From positions 124,001 to 188,000 of the forward strand of contig NZ_CAJRAU010000010.1 in the NCBI RefSeq assembly GCF_907165045.1: DNA of 64,000 bases, in the 5' to 3' direction. Position numbers and translations under genes: made by a program. The first letter of the stretch is position 1, and each line of letters opens with the position of its first letter. Below, in pieces: positions 17,019 to 25,697 of the stretch. The notes under the pieces were generated by a model. It made no database searches and was not told the DNA's origin. It worked only from the letters and a program-made list of their open reading frames with translations. The stretch comes from Dyadobacter linearis (GTDB taxonomy: Bacteria > Bacteroidota > Bacteroidia > Cytophagales > Spirosomataceae).

Positions 17019-18380
17019 ATGGCATCAGCACATTCGATTCCTTCTATTGAAGAGCGGTTTGAATTTACATCAGAAGCTAAGAGGAATTTACTTATAGGCG
17101 GTGGTGTAGGGTTGGCCCTGGTAGCTTTGGGTGCTTACCTTGCAGCAACTGGCGGAGGACATGAAGCAGTTGCGCACGGAGCAGAACAGGCTGCTGCGGC
17201 AGTTGGGCATGCTGGTGCGGAACACGGAGCTGCCGGTCACGGAGCTGCGGCGGCCGCAGAAGGTGGGCATCATGCCAAGAGCTGGGTAGCCAGGATCTGG
17301 GCAAATCTCTGGGTTAATGGCGTATACTTCACCGGAATGTCGGTAGTAGGAATGTTCTTTATCTCATATAACTATCTGGCACAAGCTGGGTGGTCAACTG
17401 TTTTCAAAAGAATCCCGGAAGCTTTACCAGCGTTTTTGCCTTACATGGGCGTTGTGATGTTGCTTACATTCATCTTCGGTGGACATGATCTATTTCACTG
17501 GACGCATGAAGGTCTGTACGAAGTAGGCGGCCCTGAGTACGATAAGATCATTGCCGGCAAAAGAGGATTTTTGAATACGCCTTTCTTCATAATCAGATTG
17601 GTGATCTACTTTGCTGTTTGGTACTGGCTTTGGAGAGTGATACGTAACCTATCCTTGAAAGAGGACGAAATTGGAGGTACTGAGTTTTACGAAAAGTCCA
17701 TCCGTTTCGGAACAGCGTTCTTAGTTGTATTTGGTGTTACGTCATCAACCTCGGCTTGGGACTTCGTAATGTCTATCGATACACACTGGTTCAGTACTAT
17801 GTTCGGCTGGTATACATTAGCAAGCTGGCATGTTGCAGGTTTGGCTGTGATTACGTTGACGGTAGTAATGCTGAGAGAGAGAGGTTATTTGAGAGCAGTT
17901 AATTCAAGTCACTTGCGTGATTTGGGTAAATTCATCTTCGCATTCAGTATTTTCTGGACTTATGTATGGTTCGCTCAATTCCTTTTGATCTACTATGCTA
18001 ACCTTCCAGAAGAAACGATTTATTTCATTGAGCGTTTCAGAGGTCACGGAGGTTTTTATAAAGCACCTTTTTTTATCACACTATTCCTTAATTTCTTTTT
18101 TCCATTCCTTGTGTTGATGACACGCGATGCTAAGTATACACATTCAATTTTGAAGGTGGCATGCTGGAGTGTTATCATCGGACACTATATGGATTTTTAC
18201 ACGAATATTATGCCTGGCACGGTAGGTGCAGGAGCGGAGCTCGGAGCGTTGGAATGGGGATTCTTCCTGATATTCCTTTGTGCATTTGCGTATTCAATAG
18301 CATCTCAATTAGAAAAGGCGAATTTGATCCCAAGGAATCACCCTATGTTGGAGGAATCATTGCATCACGATATCGCCTAA
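17019..18380 (+). CDS. actF: Alternative complex III subunit ActF (NrfD-like membrane protein)
   Basis: Second NrfD/PsrC-like membrane subunit of ACIII, paralogous to ActC, 453 residues with about ten predicted helices. The first helix (about 25-44) is followed by an unusual loop at about 45-90, made almost wholly of Ala, Gly, His and Glu (for example EHGAAGHGAAAAAEGGHH), before helix two. The rest is conventional (WHVAGLAVITLTVVMLRERG; FAFSIFWTYVWFAQFLLIYYANLPEE). It stands 22 bases before coxB, joining the ACIII and oxidase halves of the operon. Confidence 0.94.
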   Translation: MASAHSIPSIEERFEFTSEAKRNLLIGGGVGLALVALGAYLAATGGGHEAVAHGAEQAAAAVGHAGAEHGAAGHGAAAAAEGGHHAKSWVARIWANLWVNGVYFTGMSVVGMFFISYNYLAQAGWSTVFKRIPEALPAFLPYMGVVMLLTFIFGGHDLFHWTHEGLYEVGGPEYDKIIAGKRGFLNTPFFIIRLVIYFAVWYWLWRVIRNLSLKEDEIGGTEFYEKSIRFGTAFLVVFGVTSSTSAWDFVMSIDTHWFSTMFGWYTLASWHVAGLAVITLTVVMLRERGYLRAVNSSHLRDLGKFIFAFSIFWTYVWFAQFLLIYYANLPEETIYFIERFRGHGGFYKAPFFITLFLNFFFPFLVLMTRDAKYTHSILKVACWSVIIGHYMDFYTNIMPGTVGAGAELGALEWGFFLIFLCAFAYSIASQLEKANLIPRNHPMLEESLHHDIA

Positions 18381-18402
18381 TTGCAAAAACCAGTCTATTA
18401 TC

Positions 18403-19503
18403 ATGTATATCATTATCGCGTTAGTTGCTCTTGTATTTGTGGTTCTTGTGGGTGTCGTCATCGCCAAACTACAAAACGTTGTCAAGGGTATTAATAAGAC
18501 AGATTCAAACGAAGTTAGGACTCCGGGAAATAAGGTGAATGGGGCGATGTTTATTGTGATCCTTGTTTTTGGAGCAATTTCTATTACCTGGTCATATCTA
18601 CATGCTCGTGAGTTTTTCCTACCGGAAGCATCGTCTATTCATGGAAGAAGAACGGATGATTTGTTCTGGTTTTCAATGGGAATTCTTACTATCCCGTTTA
18701 TCCTGGTAAACTTTCTGATTTTCTTTTTTGCGTGGAAATATCAGCATAAGAAGAATCATCGGGCTACATTCTATCCTGAAAATCATCGCTTAGAGTTAAT
18801 ATGGACTATCGTACCAGCTGTCGTGATGGCATTATTGGTATTCACGGGATGGAAAGCTTGGTCTGATATTACTTCGGATGCACCGAGAGATGCGGAAGTG
18901 ATTGAGATCACAGGAAAACAGTTCAACTGGATCGCGCGTTACTCAGGGGTGAGTGATAACAAGCTAGGTAACTATAACTTTAAACTGATCGACGCTCAAA
19001 ACGAAGTTGGAATAGATCTTTCCGATGAAAATTCATTTGACGATTTCACCAACCCAAGTGAAATGCATATTCCGGTGAACCGGCCTGTTTTGTTGAAAAT
19101 TCGTGCACGTGACGTTTTACACAGTGTGTTTATTCCTCATATGCGTGTGAAAATGGATGCGGTGCCCGGGATGCCTACTAAATTTTGGTTCGTCGCTGAC
19201 AAGACGACTGCGGATATGCGTGCTGAGACCGGCAATCCGAAATTTGACTATGAGATCGCATGTACGGAGGTTTGTGGACAAGGGCATTTTTCAATGAAAA
19301 TGCGCCTGGTGGTAGAAGACGAAGCGTCTTACAAAAAATGGTGTGCAGAACAGTCTACGTTCCTGCAAACATATCCTGAATATCTTGCCAAAGTTCCTGA
19401 GAACCTGAAAGCAAAAGCTATGAAGTATGTGCCGGCAGAGGCTGCTGCACCTGCTGATAGCACTTCGGGAGGTGGAGTTGGAACAAGCACTAGTTTACGC
19501 TAA
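18403..19503 (+). CDS. coxB: Cytochrome c oxidase subunit II (CuA subunit)
   Basis: Subunit II of an aa3-type oxidase, 366 residues. It has a helix at the very N-terminus, a second near 47-66 and the two usual subunit II helices (about 88-112 and 129-152). The periplasmic cupredoxin domain keeps a full CuA site: His in DVLHSVFIPH, then CTEVCGQGHFSMKM with Cys near 287 and 291, bridging Glu, His and Met. There is no fused cytochrome c domain, so electrons must come from ACIII haems or a separate carrier. The extra N-terminal helix fits oxidases that dock with ACIII (inference). The Ala/Ser/Gly-rich tail is probably disordered. Confidence 0.95.
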   Translation: MYIIIALVALVFVVLVGVVIAKLQNVVKGINKTDSNEVRTPGNKVNGAMFIVILVFGAISITWSYLHAREFFLPEASSIHGRRTDDLFWFSMGILTIPFILVNFLIFFFAWKYQHKKNHRATFYPENHRLELIWTIVPAVVMALLVFTGWKAWSDITSDAPRDAEVIEITGKQFNWIARYSGVSDNKLGNYNFKLIDAQNEVGIDLSDENSFDDFTNPSEMHIPVNRPVLLKIRARDVLHSVFIPHMRVKMDAVPGMPTKFWFVADKTTADMRAETGNPKFDYEIACTEVCGQGHFSMKMRLVVEDEASYKKWCAEQSTFLQTYPEYLAKVPENLKAKAMKYVPAEAAAPADSTSGGGVGTSTSLR

Positions 19504-19530
19504 TTACTAATTTAAAAATATTGAAAGTAT

Positions 19531-21414
19531 ATGTCAGCTATTGAAGGATTGGAAACAGCTCAGCATCACGCAGATGAGCATGAACACCACCACGAAGCAC
19601 AAAACTTTTGGCAGAAATATATATTTTGCGAGGATCATAAGGTTATTGCAAAGCAGTATCTGATTACTGGTATTTTATGGGCGGTAATCGGTATCACGAT
19701 GTCTGTTATCTTCCGTATTCAGCTTGGTTTGCCTGACTCTAATTTGTCATGGCTCAAACCTGTATTAGGTGGTTGGATCAGTGATGCAGGGAAATTGGAC
19801 CCAAACTTTTATCTGGCCTTGGTTACGATGCATGGTACCATTATGGTATTCTTCGTTCTGACTGCCGGGTTGAGTGGAACTTTCAGTAACTTCTTAATTC
19901 CGTTGCAAATCGGGGCAAGAGACATGGCATCGGGCTTCATGAATATGTTGTCCTATTGGTTCTTCTTTCTGGCCAGCGTTATCATGTTTGCTTCTTTGTT
20001 CCTGCAATCCGGGCCAGCTGCTGGTGGTTGGGTAATTTATCCGCCATTGAGTGCATTACCTCAGGCTCACCCTGGATCAGGAATGGGTATGACGCTTTGG
20101 CTAGCGAGTATGGCGTTCTTTATTGTGTCTCAGCTTTTAGGAGGTATTAACTACATCACAACAGTTATCAACCTTCGTACGAGAGGGATGTCATTTGACA
20201 AACTACCGCTTACAATCTGGTCTTTCCTGATTACCGCGGTTCTTGGTCTGATTTCTTTCCCGGTTCTTCTGTCTTCGGTATTGCTCCTGATATTTGACCG
20301 TCACTTCGGAACAAGCTTTTACCTGTCTGACATTTATATCAATGGGGAAGCGCTTCCAAATGTTGGTGGTAGCCCAATCTTATTCCAACACTTGTTCTGG
20401 TTCCTGGGCCACCCTGAGGTTTATATCGTACTACTTCCGGGTTTGGGAATCACATCTGAGGTAATTGCAACAAATGCACGGAAGCCGATCTTTGGTTACA
20501 GAGCTATGATCGCTTCAATGTTGGGTATCGCATTCCTTGCCTTTATTGTATGGGCTCACCACATGTTCGTAACAGGTATGAATCCGTTCCTCGGCTCGGT
20601 ATTTATGTTCCTGACGCTGATTATTGCAGTACCATCTGCGGTAAAAGGTTTTAATTACATCACTACATTGTGGAAGGGTAATATCGTATTTACGCCTGGT
20701 ATGCTATTCTCTATCGGTCTGGTTTCCCTATTTGTATCGGGAGGTTTGACTGGTATAATCCTAGGAAACAGCGCGCTGGACATTCAGCTGCATGATACTT
20801 ACTTCGTTGTGGCTCACTTTCACCTTGTAATGGGAGCTGCATCTGCATTTGGTCTTTTCGCGGGAGTTTACCACTGGTTCCCTAAAATGTTTGGAAGAAT
20901 GATGAACACGACCCTGGGTCAGATTCACTTCTGGTTGACATTCATTGGGATTTACATGGTATTTATTCCAATGCACTATGTAGGTATCGCAGGTTTCCCT
21001 CGTAGGTATTACCAATTTACGAGCTATGACTTTACGCATAAGTACATGGATATGAACATGTTTATATCTATTGCAGCGATATTGTCATTCCTTGCGCAGT
21101 TCATTTTCCTTTGGAACTTCTTTTATAGTATTTTCAAAGGCAAGCGATCACCTCAGAATCCATGGCGTTCAAATACCCTGGAATGGACTGCACCGGTTGT
21201 TCCTGGTCACGGAAACTGGGAAGGTGAGATACCAGCAGTTTATCGTTGGTCTTATGATTACAGCAAGCCAGGTGCCAAGGAAGATTTTATTCCTCAAAAC
21301 ATTCCATATTCTCAAACGCTTGAATCCAACTTCCCTCATGAAAATGAGTTGATAGCTCAGGAAAAAGCAATTGAGTCGCAGAACTTTAATGATCAGTTCA
21401 AAGCTTCACATTAA
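19531..21414 (+). CDS. coxA: Cytochrome c oxidase subunit I
   Basis: Catalytic haem-copper subunit, 627 residues. The binuclear-centre helix is intact (WFLGHPEVYIVLLPGLG, with the His that ligates CuB and the Tyr of the His-Tyr crosslink), as are the two adjacent CuB histidines in VWAHHMFVTGM. HDTYFVVAHFHLVMGAAS carries the haem ligands. The His-rich N-terminus (AQHHADEHEHHHEAQ) is cytoplasmic. The stop codon lies inside the start of ctaA, 26 bases overlapping. Confidence 0.97.
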   Translation: MSAIEGLETAQHHADEHEHHHEAQNFWQKYIFCEDHKVIAKQYLITGILWAVIGITMSVIFRIQLGLPDSNLSWLKPVLGGWISDAGKLDPNFYLALVTMHGTIMVFFVLTAGLSGTFSNFLIPLQIGARDMASGFMNMLSYWFFFLASVIMFASLFLQSGPAAGGWVIYPPLSALPQAHPGSGMGMTLWLASMAFFIVSQLLGGINYITTVINLRTRGMSFDKLPLTIWSFLITAVLGLISFPVLLSSVLLLIFDRHFGTSFYLSDIYINGEALPNVGGSPILFQHLFWFLGHPEVYIVLLPGLGITSEVIATNARKPIFGYRAMIASMLGIAFLAFIVWAHHMFVTGMNPFLGSVFMFLTLIIAVPSAVKGFNYITTLWKGNIVFTPGMLFSIGLVSLFVSGGLTGIILGNSALDIQLHDTYFVVAHFHLVMGAASAFGLFAGVYHWFPKMFGRMMNTTLGQIHFWLTFIGIYMVFIPMHYVGIAGFPRRYYQFTSYDFTHKYMDMNMFISIAAILSFLAQFIFLWNFFYSIFKGKRSPQNPWRSNTLEWTAPVVPGHGNWEGEIPAVYRWSYDYSKPGAKEDFIPQNIPYSQTLESNFPHENELIAQEKAIESQNFNDQFKASH

Positions 21415-22405
21415 TTCCAAAGCCAACCGGCGTTTCCGTCGGTTGGCTTTAAATACTGTCATTACACTCTATTTTCTGATTGTAGCAGGTGGTGTAGTGA
21501 GGAGTACAGGAGCTGGTATGGGCTGTCCAGACTGGCCAAAGTGCTTCGGAAAATGGATCCCGCCAACGGAGGCATCCCAGTTACCAGCTAATTATAAGGA
21601 GATCTACGGAGCGAAGTTGAAAGGGGAGGTAGAGTTCAATGCAACTAAAACCTGGATAGAATACGTAAACAGGCTACTGGGAGCATTTACCGGGATAATG
21701 ATTTTTCTGACTCTGCTTGCTTCCCTACCCTTTTTGAAAACGGGAAATAAGCAGATTTTTTATTTTAGTCTCGGCGCATTCATACTAGTGGGATTTCAAG
21801 GCTGGCTGGGTGCAAAAGTGGTTTCTTTTGAGTTGAAGCCGGTGGTGGTGACACTACACATGCTTTTTGCGATCATCATTGTCTTTGTCTTGCTTTATTT
21901 GTTTACCTGGTCGGGATATGTAGATAAAAGGTTTCAGGTAAGCGAAGGCGGAAAAAAAGCTCTAAATACTTTGGGCATCGCTGTGATGGGGATCTCATTG
22001 CTTCAGATTTTGCTTGGAACTCAGGTACGGGAAGCAATAGATGAAATTATAGTACGCTTGGGCTACAATTCGCGTGCAGAATGGATAGATCAAATCGGAA
22101 TGCGATTCTATGTGCACAGGTCGTTTTCGATATTGGTAATGGCGATAAATGCGTTGTGGGTATTTAGGATTTTGAAATTCGAAAAGCGAGGATCTTTTAC
22201 TGCTAACCTTGCGATTTCCTGCTCAATAATTTTAGGAGCAGAACTAGTGACCGGCCTGGTAATGGCCTATTTTGGGGTGCCGCCGTGGGCGCAGCCGTTG
22301 CATTTGACACTCGCGATACTATTGATCGGATTGCAATTTGTTAGCTGGCTGGTAGTAAATGGAAATACTTATTTGAAATACGAAACGTCGCCACAAGTGC
22401 GGTGA
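21389..22405 (+). CDS. ctaA: Haem A synthase (CtaA/COX15)
   Basis: Membrane enzyme that oxidises haem O to haem A for the aa3 oxidase. I start at the ATG at 21389 (338 residues, overlapping coxA by 26 bases); a TTG at 21371 is possible but less likely. About eight helices are present, along with the conserved STGAGMGCPDWPKC loop with its cysteine pair. The usual ExxHR motif reads E91-Y-V-N94-R here, so the first haem-binding His is replaced by Asn. Other His ligand positions are present (LHMLF at 157, VHRSF, PLHLTL). This variant may be general in the phylum. A 14-bp hairpin lies inside the first codons. Confidence 0.92.
   Translation: MISSKLHINSKANRRFRRLALNTVITLYFLIVAGGVVRSTGAGMGCPDWPKCFGKWIPPTEASQLPANYKEIYGAKLKGEVEFNATKTWIEYVNRLLGAFTGIMIFLTLLASLPFLKTGNKQIFYFSLGAFILVGFQGWLGAKVVSFELKPVVVTLHMLFAIIIVFVLLYLFTWSGYVDKRFQVSEGGKKALNTLGIAVMGISLLQILLGTQVREAIDEIIVRLGYNSRAEWIDQIGMRFYVHRSFSILVMAINALWVFRILKFEKRGSFTANLAISCSIILGAELVTGLVMAYFGVPPWAQPLHLTLAILLIGLQFVSWLVVNGNTYLKYETSPQVR
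21419..21450 (+). other. 14-bp hairpin overlapping the start of ctaA, just after coxA
   Basis: The arms (21419-21432 and 21437-21450) pair over 14 bp with one G-T pair around a TTTC loop. The hairpin begins 5 bases after the coxA stop and lies within ctaA codons 11-21. No T-run follows, so it is not a standard terminator. It could protect the coxA 3' end or lower ctaA expression relative to coxA (inference). Confidence 0.75.
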
Positions 22406-22433
22406 CAGGTAGTAAGATAAATTTGTTTTAATA

Positions 22434-23327
22434 ATGACAACATTACAAGAAAGCGCGAGCGGAATAGAAAGGTTAAGGGAGAGGCTTGGCGTTTTATTTG
22501 AATTATTGAAGTTCCGTCTTGCATCGCTAATAGCGTTTTCAGGTGCAATGGGTTATTGCCTGGGATCGAAAGATGTAAAGACAGGTGATCTAATTTTGTT
22601 CATAATTGCTTCGATCGGAATCACAGGTTCTGCCAATATTATCAACCAAATTCTCGAAAAGGACTTTGACAAGCTGATGAAGCGCACGGCCGGTCGACCT
22701 TTGCCGAGTGGCAGAATTACTGTTGAGCAAGCAGCAGCGTGGTCGTTATTCTTAGGAGTTGCTTCGCTGATTATCTTCGTTTTCGTTTTCAATCTCACTA
22801 CGGGACTTATTTCGCTTCTTTCACTGGTATTGTACGGATTCGTTTACACGCCATTGAAGCGGGTTGGTCCTATTGCCGTGTTTGTAGGAGCCTTTCCGGG
22901 AGCGTTTCCTCCAATGATCGGCTGGGTTGCCGCAACTAATCAGTTTGGCCTGGAACCGGGTATTTTATTTGCTATTCAGTTCTTTTGGCAGTTCCCGCAC
23001 TTCTGGGCTATTGCTTGGGTATTGGACGAAGATTATAAACGTGCGGGGTTCAAGCTGCTTCCTGCAAATGGTTTGAAGGATCTTGATACTACTTTGCAGA
23101 TTATGATTTACACATTATTCCTACTGCCAATCGGCTGGTTACCGTACGAGCTGGGAATGACAGGAATCAATTCTGCATTTATAGCTACCGTCTTTGGAGT
23201 ACTCTTTCTGGCGCAAACATTCCATTTGATGCGAACTTGCACAGACAAGACGGCCAAGCAGTTAATGTTTGGATCATTTATATATTTACCGATCGTCCAG
23301 ATCGCATTTTTGTTGGATAAATTGTGA
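22434..23327 (+). CDS. ctaB: Protohaem IX farnesyltransferase (haem O synthase)
   Basis: UbiA-family prenyltransferase that adds farnesyl to haem B to make haem O, the substrate of CtaA. The 297 residues show the first aspartate-rich motif as NQILEKDFDKLMKRTAGRP (about 67-85), with Glu in place of the first Asp, and the second catalytic region FFWQFPHFWAIAWVLDEDYKRAG. About nine helices. The gene sits between ctaA and the subunit III genes. Confidence 0.95.
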   Translation: MTTLQESASGIERLRERLGVLFELLKFRLASLIAFSGAMGYCLGSKDVKTGDLILFIIASIGITGSANIINQILEKDFDKLMKRTAGRPLPSGRITVEQAAAWSLFLGVASLIIFVFVFNLTTGLISLLSLVLYGFVYTPLKRVGPIAVFVGAFPGAFPPMIGWVAATNQFGLEPGILFAIQFFWQFPHFWAIAWVLDEDYKRAGFKLLPANGLKDLDTTLQIMIYTLFLLPIGWLPYELGMTGINSAFIATVFGVLFLAQTFHLMRTCTDKTAKQLMFGSFIYLPIVQIAFLLDKL

Positions 23328-23348
23328 AAATGAAATTTTTGTAGAGAA

Positions 23349-23936
23349 ATGGAAAACGTTCAGCAATATAAGTTAGAAAAGGAGCCGCAGGAGACTTTGG
23401 CAATGGATCCTATTAAGTTCATTTTGTGGTTGTTCCTGGTAACGATAATTATGCTTTTTGCCTCGCAGACGAGCGCATACCTTGTCCGCAGAGCAGAAGG
23501 TAACTGGCTCGAATTTGAAATGCCAGTAATTTTCTGGTATAGTACAGGCGTATTATTACTAAGCAGCATAGCAATGCAATGGGCCTATTTTTCGGCAAAA
23601 AAAGATCAGTTCAAACAATTGAAAATAGCAATTTCTATTACTTTTGTACTTGGCCTGATCTTCCTTTGGATGCAGTTTGAAGGGTGGAAAAAGCTGGTTG
23701 ATATGAATGTCTATTTCGTGGGAAATCCGTCAGGTTCGTTTTTCTACGTGTTTACTGGCCTACATGGTTTCCATATCATTACCGGCCTGATTGTTTTAGC
23801 AGTGTCACTGACAGCGGCATTTAAGTTGAAGGTGCACAAAAAGAATTTGAGAAGAATTCAGATTTGTGCGACTTACTGGCATTTTTTAGATATCCTCTGG
23901 ATCTACCTTTTTGTTTTTTTATTGACTTTTAATTAA
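23349..23936 (+). CDS. Haem-copper oxidase subunit III, short paralogue
   Basis: A 195-residue subunit III-like protein with five predicted helices. Recognisable segments are FASQTSAYLVRRAEGNW near the N-terminus and FTGLHGFHIITGLIVLAV plus ATYWHFLDILWIYLFVFL near the C-terminus, which match the last helices of subunit III. It lies directly before a second, longer subunit III gene. Subunit III supports oxidase stability and proton uptake; having two paralogues is common in this phylum. Confidence 0.9.
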   Translation: MENVQQYKLEKEPQETLAMDPIKFILWLFLVTIIMLFASQTSAYLVRRAEGNWLEFEMPVIFWYSTGVLLLSSIAMQWAYFSAKKDQFKQLKIAISITFVLGLIFLWMQFEGWKKLVDMNVYFVGNPSGSFFYVFTGLHGFHIITGLIVLAVSLTAAFKLKVHKKNLRRIQICATYWHFLDILWIYLFVFLLTFN

Positions 23937-23950
23937 TAATACTTTTACCA

Positions 23951-24721
23951 ATGGCTGCAAATGTAACAACACCTGGTGCTGTGGAACCCAAAATGTGGTT
24001 GGGGGGGATAGAGCCCATGAAAGCGAGTTACGGAAAACTAATGATGTGGTTTTTCCTCATCTCCGATACTTTTACTTTCTCCGCCCTCTTGGTGGCGTAC
24101 GGTACAGCCCGGTTCAGTTTTCCTGCCTTCACCGGAAACCGGGAAGATTTTACCTTCTCAAATCTCTACTGGCCGATTCCGGAGAGAGTATATGAAGCAG
24201 TTCCGTTTTTACATGGAATTTCCCTTCCGCTGGTTTTTGTAGGTATCATGACCTTTATTCTGATCGCAAGTAGTGTTACAATGGTACTTGCGGTGGAAGC
24301 TGGTCATCGGATGGACAGAGCGAATGTGGAAAAGTACATGCTTTGGACAATTTTGGGAGGTTTTACATTTTTAGGCTGCCAGGCTTGGGAATGGGCTCAC
24401 TTTATCCATGGTACTGATACTGGTAGCGTAATGAAAGTAATGGAAAATGGAGAGTGGATTGAGAAAACGATCTTCGGGGCCAATCTGACAGAAAATCAAT
24501 ATGGTCCGCCAGCATTTGCAGATTTCTTCTTCTTCATCACCGGTTTTCACGGAACCCACGTTTTTAGTGGTGTTATATTAAACATCTTAATATTCTTCCG
24601 CGCTGCTACTGGTTTTTATGATAAAAGAGGGAGCTATGAGATGGTCGAAAAAGTGGGTCTTTACTGGCACTTTGTTGATTTGGTTTGGGTGTTTGTATTT
24701 ACCTTCTTCTATCTGGTCTAG
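23951..24721 (+). CDS. Cytochrome c oxidase subunit III, long paralogue
   Basis: A 256-residue subunit III with the family ending FFFITGFHGTHVFSGVILNI and GLYWHFVDLVWVFVFTFFYL. About five helices plus an extended loop after helix three (DTGSVMKVMENGEWIEKT), which lengthens it relative to the paralogue upstream. It starts 15 bases after the short copy. Which of the two is assembled in the enzyme, or whether both are, cannot be told from sequence. Confidence 0.92.
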   Translation: MAANVTTPGAVEPKMWLGGIEPMKASYGKLMMWFFLISDTFTFSALLVAYGTARFSFPAFTGNREDFTFSNLYWPIPERVYEAVPFLHGISLPLVFVGIMTFILIASSVTMVLAVEAGHRMDRANVEKYMLWTILGGFTFLGCQAWEWAHFIHGTDTGSVMKVMENGEWIEKTIFGANLTENQYGPPAFADFFFFITGFHGTHVFSGVILNILIFFRAATGFYDKRGSYEMVEKVGLYWHFVDLVWVFVFTFFYLV

Positions 24722-24748
24722 TTTTTAACTTGTAATATTCTTAAACAA

Positions 24749-25078
24749 ATGGCAGACGCACATCATATTCACAATCAGGATCCGAACGCTGGCGCAGAAC
24801 AGCGCAAGGCGATCATGAAGACGTTCTGGATCCTATTGATATTAACTGCACTTGAATTCGTTATCGCCTTTTTGGTACCTCACGGAGTTCTGAAAGTTTC
24901 AGTTTTCATCGTTATGACTATTGTAAAGGCATTTTATATCGTTGGTGAATTCATGCACTTAAAACACGAGACGAAATCCCTGATCTGGTCAATCCTTGTC
25001 CCTATTATATTTGTAGCGTGGTTGATCTTGGCTCTTCTCTTAGAAGGTAATGCGATATTTGACGCGATTTTTAGTTAA
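24749..25078 (+). CDS. Cytochrome c oxidase subunit IV-like protein
   Basis: A 109-residue protein with three helices (about 25-43, 50-70 and 79-100). The pattern KTFWILLILTALEFVIAF ... KAFYIVGEFMHLKHE matches the small prokaryotic COX4 family. It is an accessory oxidase subunit without redox centres, placed after the subunit III genes as expected. Confidence 0.88.
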   Translation: MADAHHIHNQDPNAGAEQRKAIMKTFWILLILTALEFVIAFLVPHGVLKVSVFIVMTIVKAFYIVGEFMHLKHETKSLIWSILVPIIFVAWLILALLLEGNAIFDAIFS

Positions 25079-25084
25079 GAACAA

Positions 25085-25696
25085 ATGAAGAATTTCAGCA
25101 AAGCCGGATTACTGATAGCAACATTAGTAATACCGGCTTTGATTTTTCTATTTCTGCAAATCTTTGCGAGAAATCATTATGATCTCCCTTACCTTAATCC
25201 GGAGCTTGGCTCGGATGGAAAGATGCTGATTCAGGGCGCGGATACAGTCTTTCACCAGGTTGATGCTGGCAAATCGGCAATAACGGATTTGTCTTTCACA
25301 GGAAAGCTGAACGTTATTACTTATCTGCCCAAGGATTGCTCAGACAGCTGCAAACTGGCATTTTCCCAATTACAAAGAGTAGCAGCACTGAAAGCTGAGA
25401 TTCAAGATGTGCAGTTAGTCACTTTAACATTGGAACAGGAAGATTCCACAACCTTTGCCAGAGAGCTAAAAAGCCAGGGTTGGGAAGTGAAAGCGGAACC
25501 AGCAAACCATCTCGAACTGTTCTATGAGCAGGAGTTGGGCATTAAGAATGGAGTGCCCGACAATGCGTCGATTTGCGCATTGGTGGATACGAAAGGATTT
25601 GTTAGAGGGTATTACGAGGTTACGGATCCGAAAGAGTTGGAGCGTCTGATGGCAGAGATCAAGATATTGTCTTACGAAGGCAAAACAAAAGAATAG
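25085..25696 (+). CDS. SCO1/SenC-like membrane-anchored thioredoxin-fold protein
   Basis: A 203-residue protein with one N-terminal anchor (about 7-25) and a periplasmic thioredoxin-like domain. SCO proteins bring copper to the CuA site of subunit II. The CxxxC copper/redox pair is present (CSDSC, Cys85 and Cys89), and the ending FVRGYYEVTDPKELERL fits SCO. The conserved distal copper-ligand His, expected about eight residues before the LVD strand, appears as Asn160, so copper binding may be altered or the role may be mainly thiol exchange. Gene order (oxidase genes, SCO, DUF420) supports an assembly role. Confidence 0.8.
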   Translation: MKNFSKAGLLIATLVIPALIFLFLQIFARNHYDLPYLNPELGSDGKMLIQGADTVFHQVDAGKSAITDLSFTGKLNVITYLPKDCSDSCKLAFSQLQRVAALKAEIQDVQLVTLTLEQEDSTTFARELKSQGWEVKAEPANHLELFYEQELGIKNGVPDNASICALVDTKGFVRGYYEVTDPKELERLMAEIKILSYEGKTKE

Positions 25697-25697
25697 T

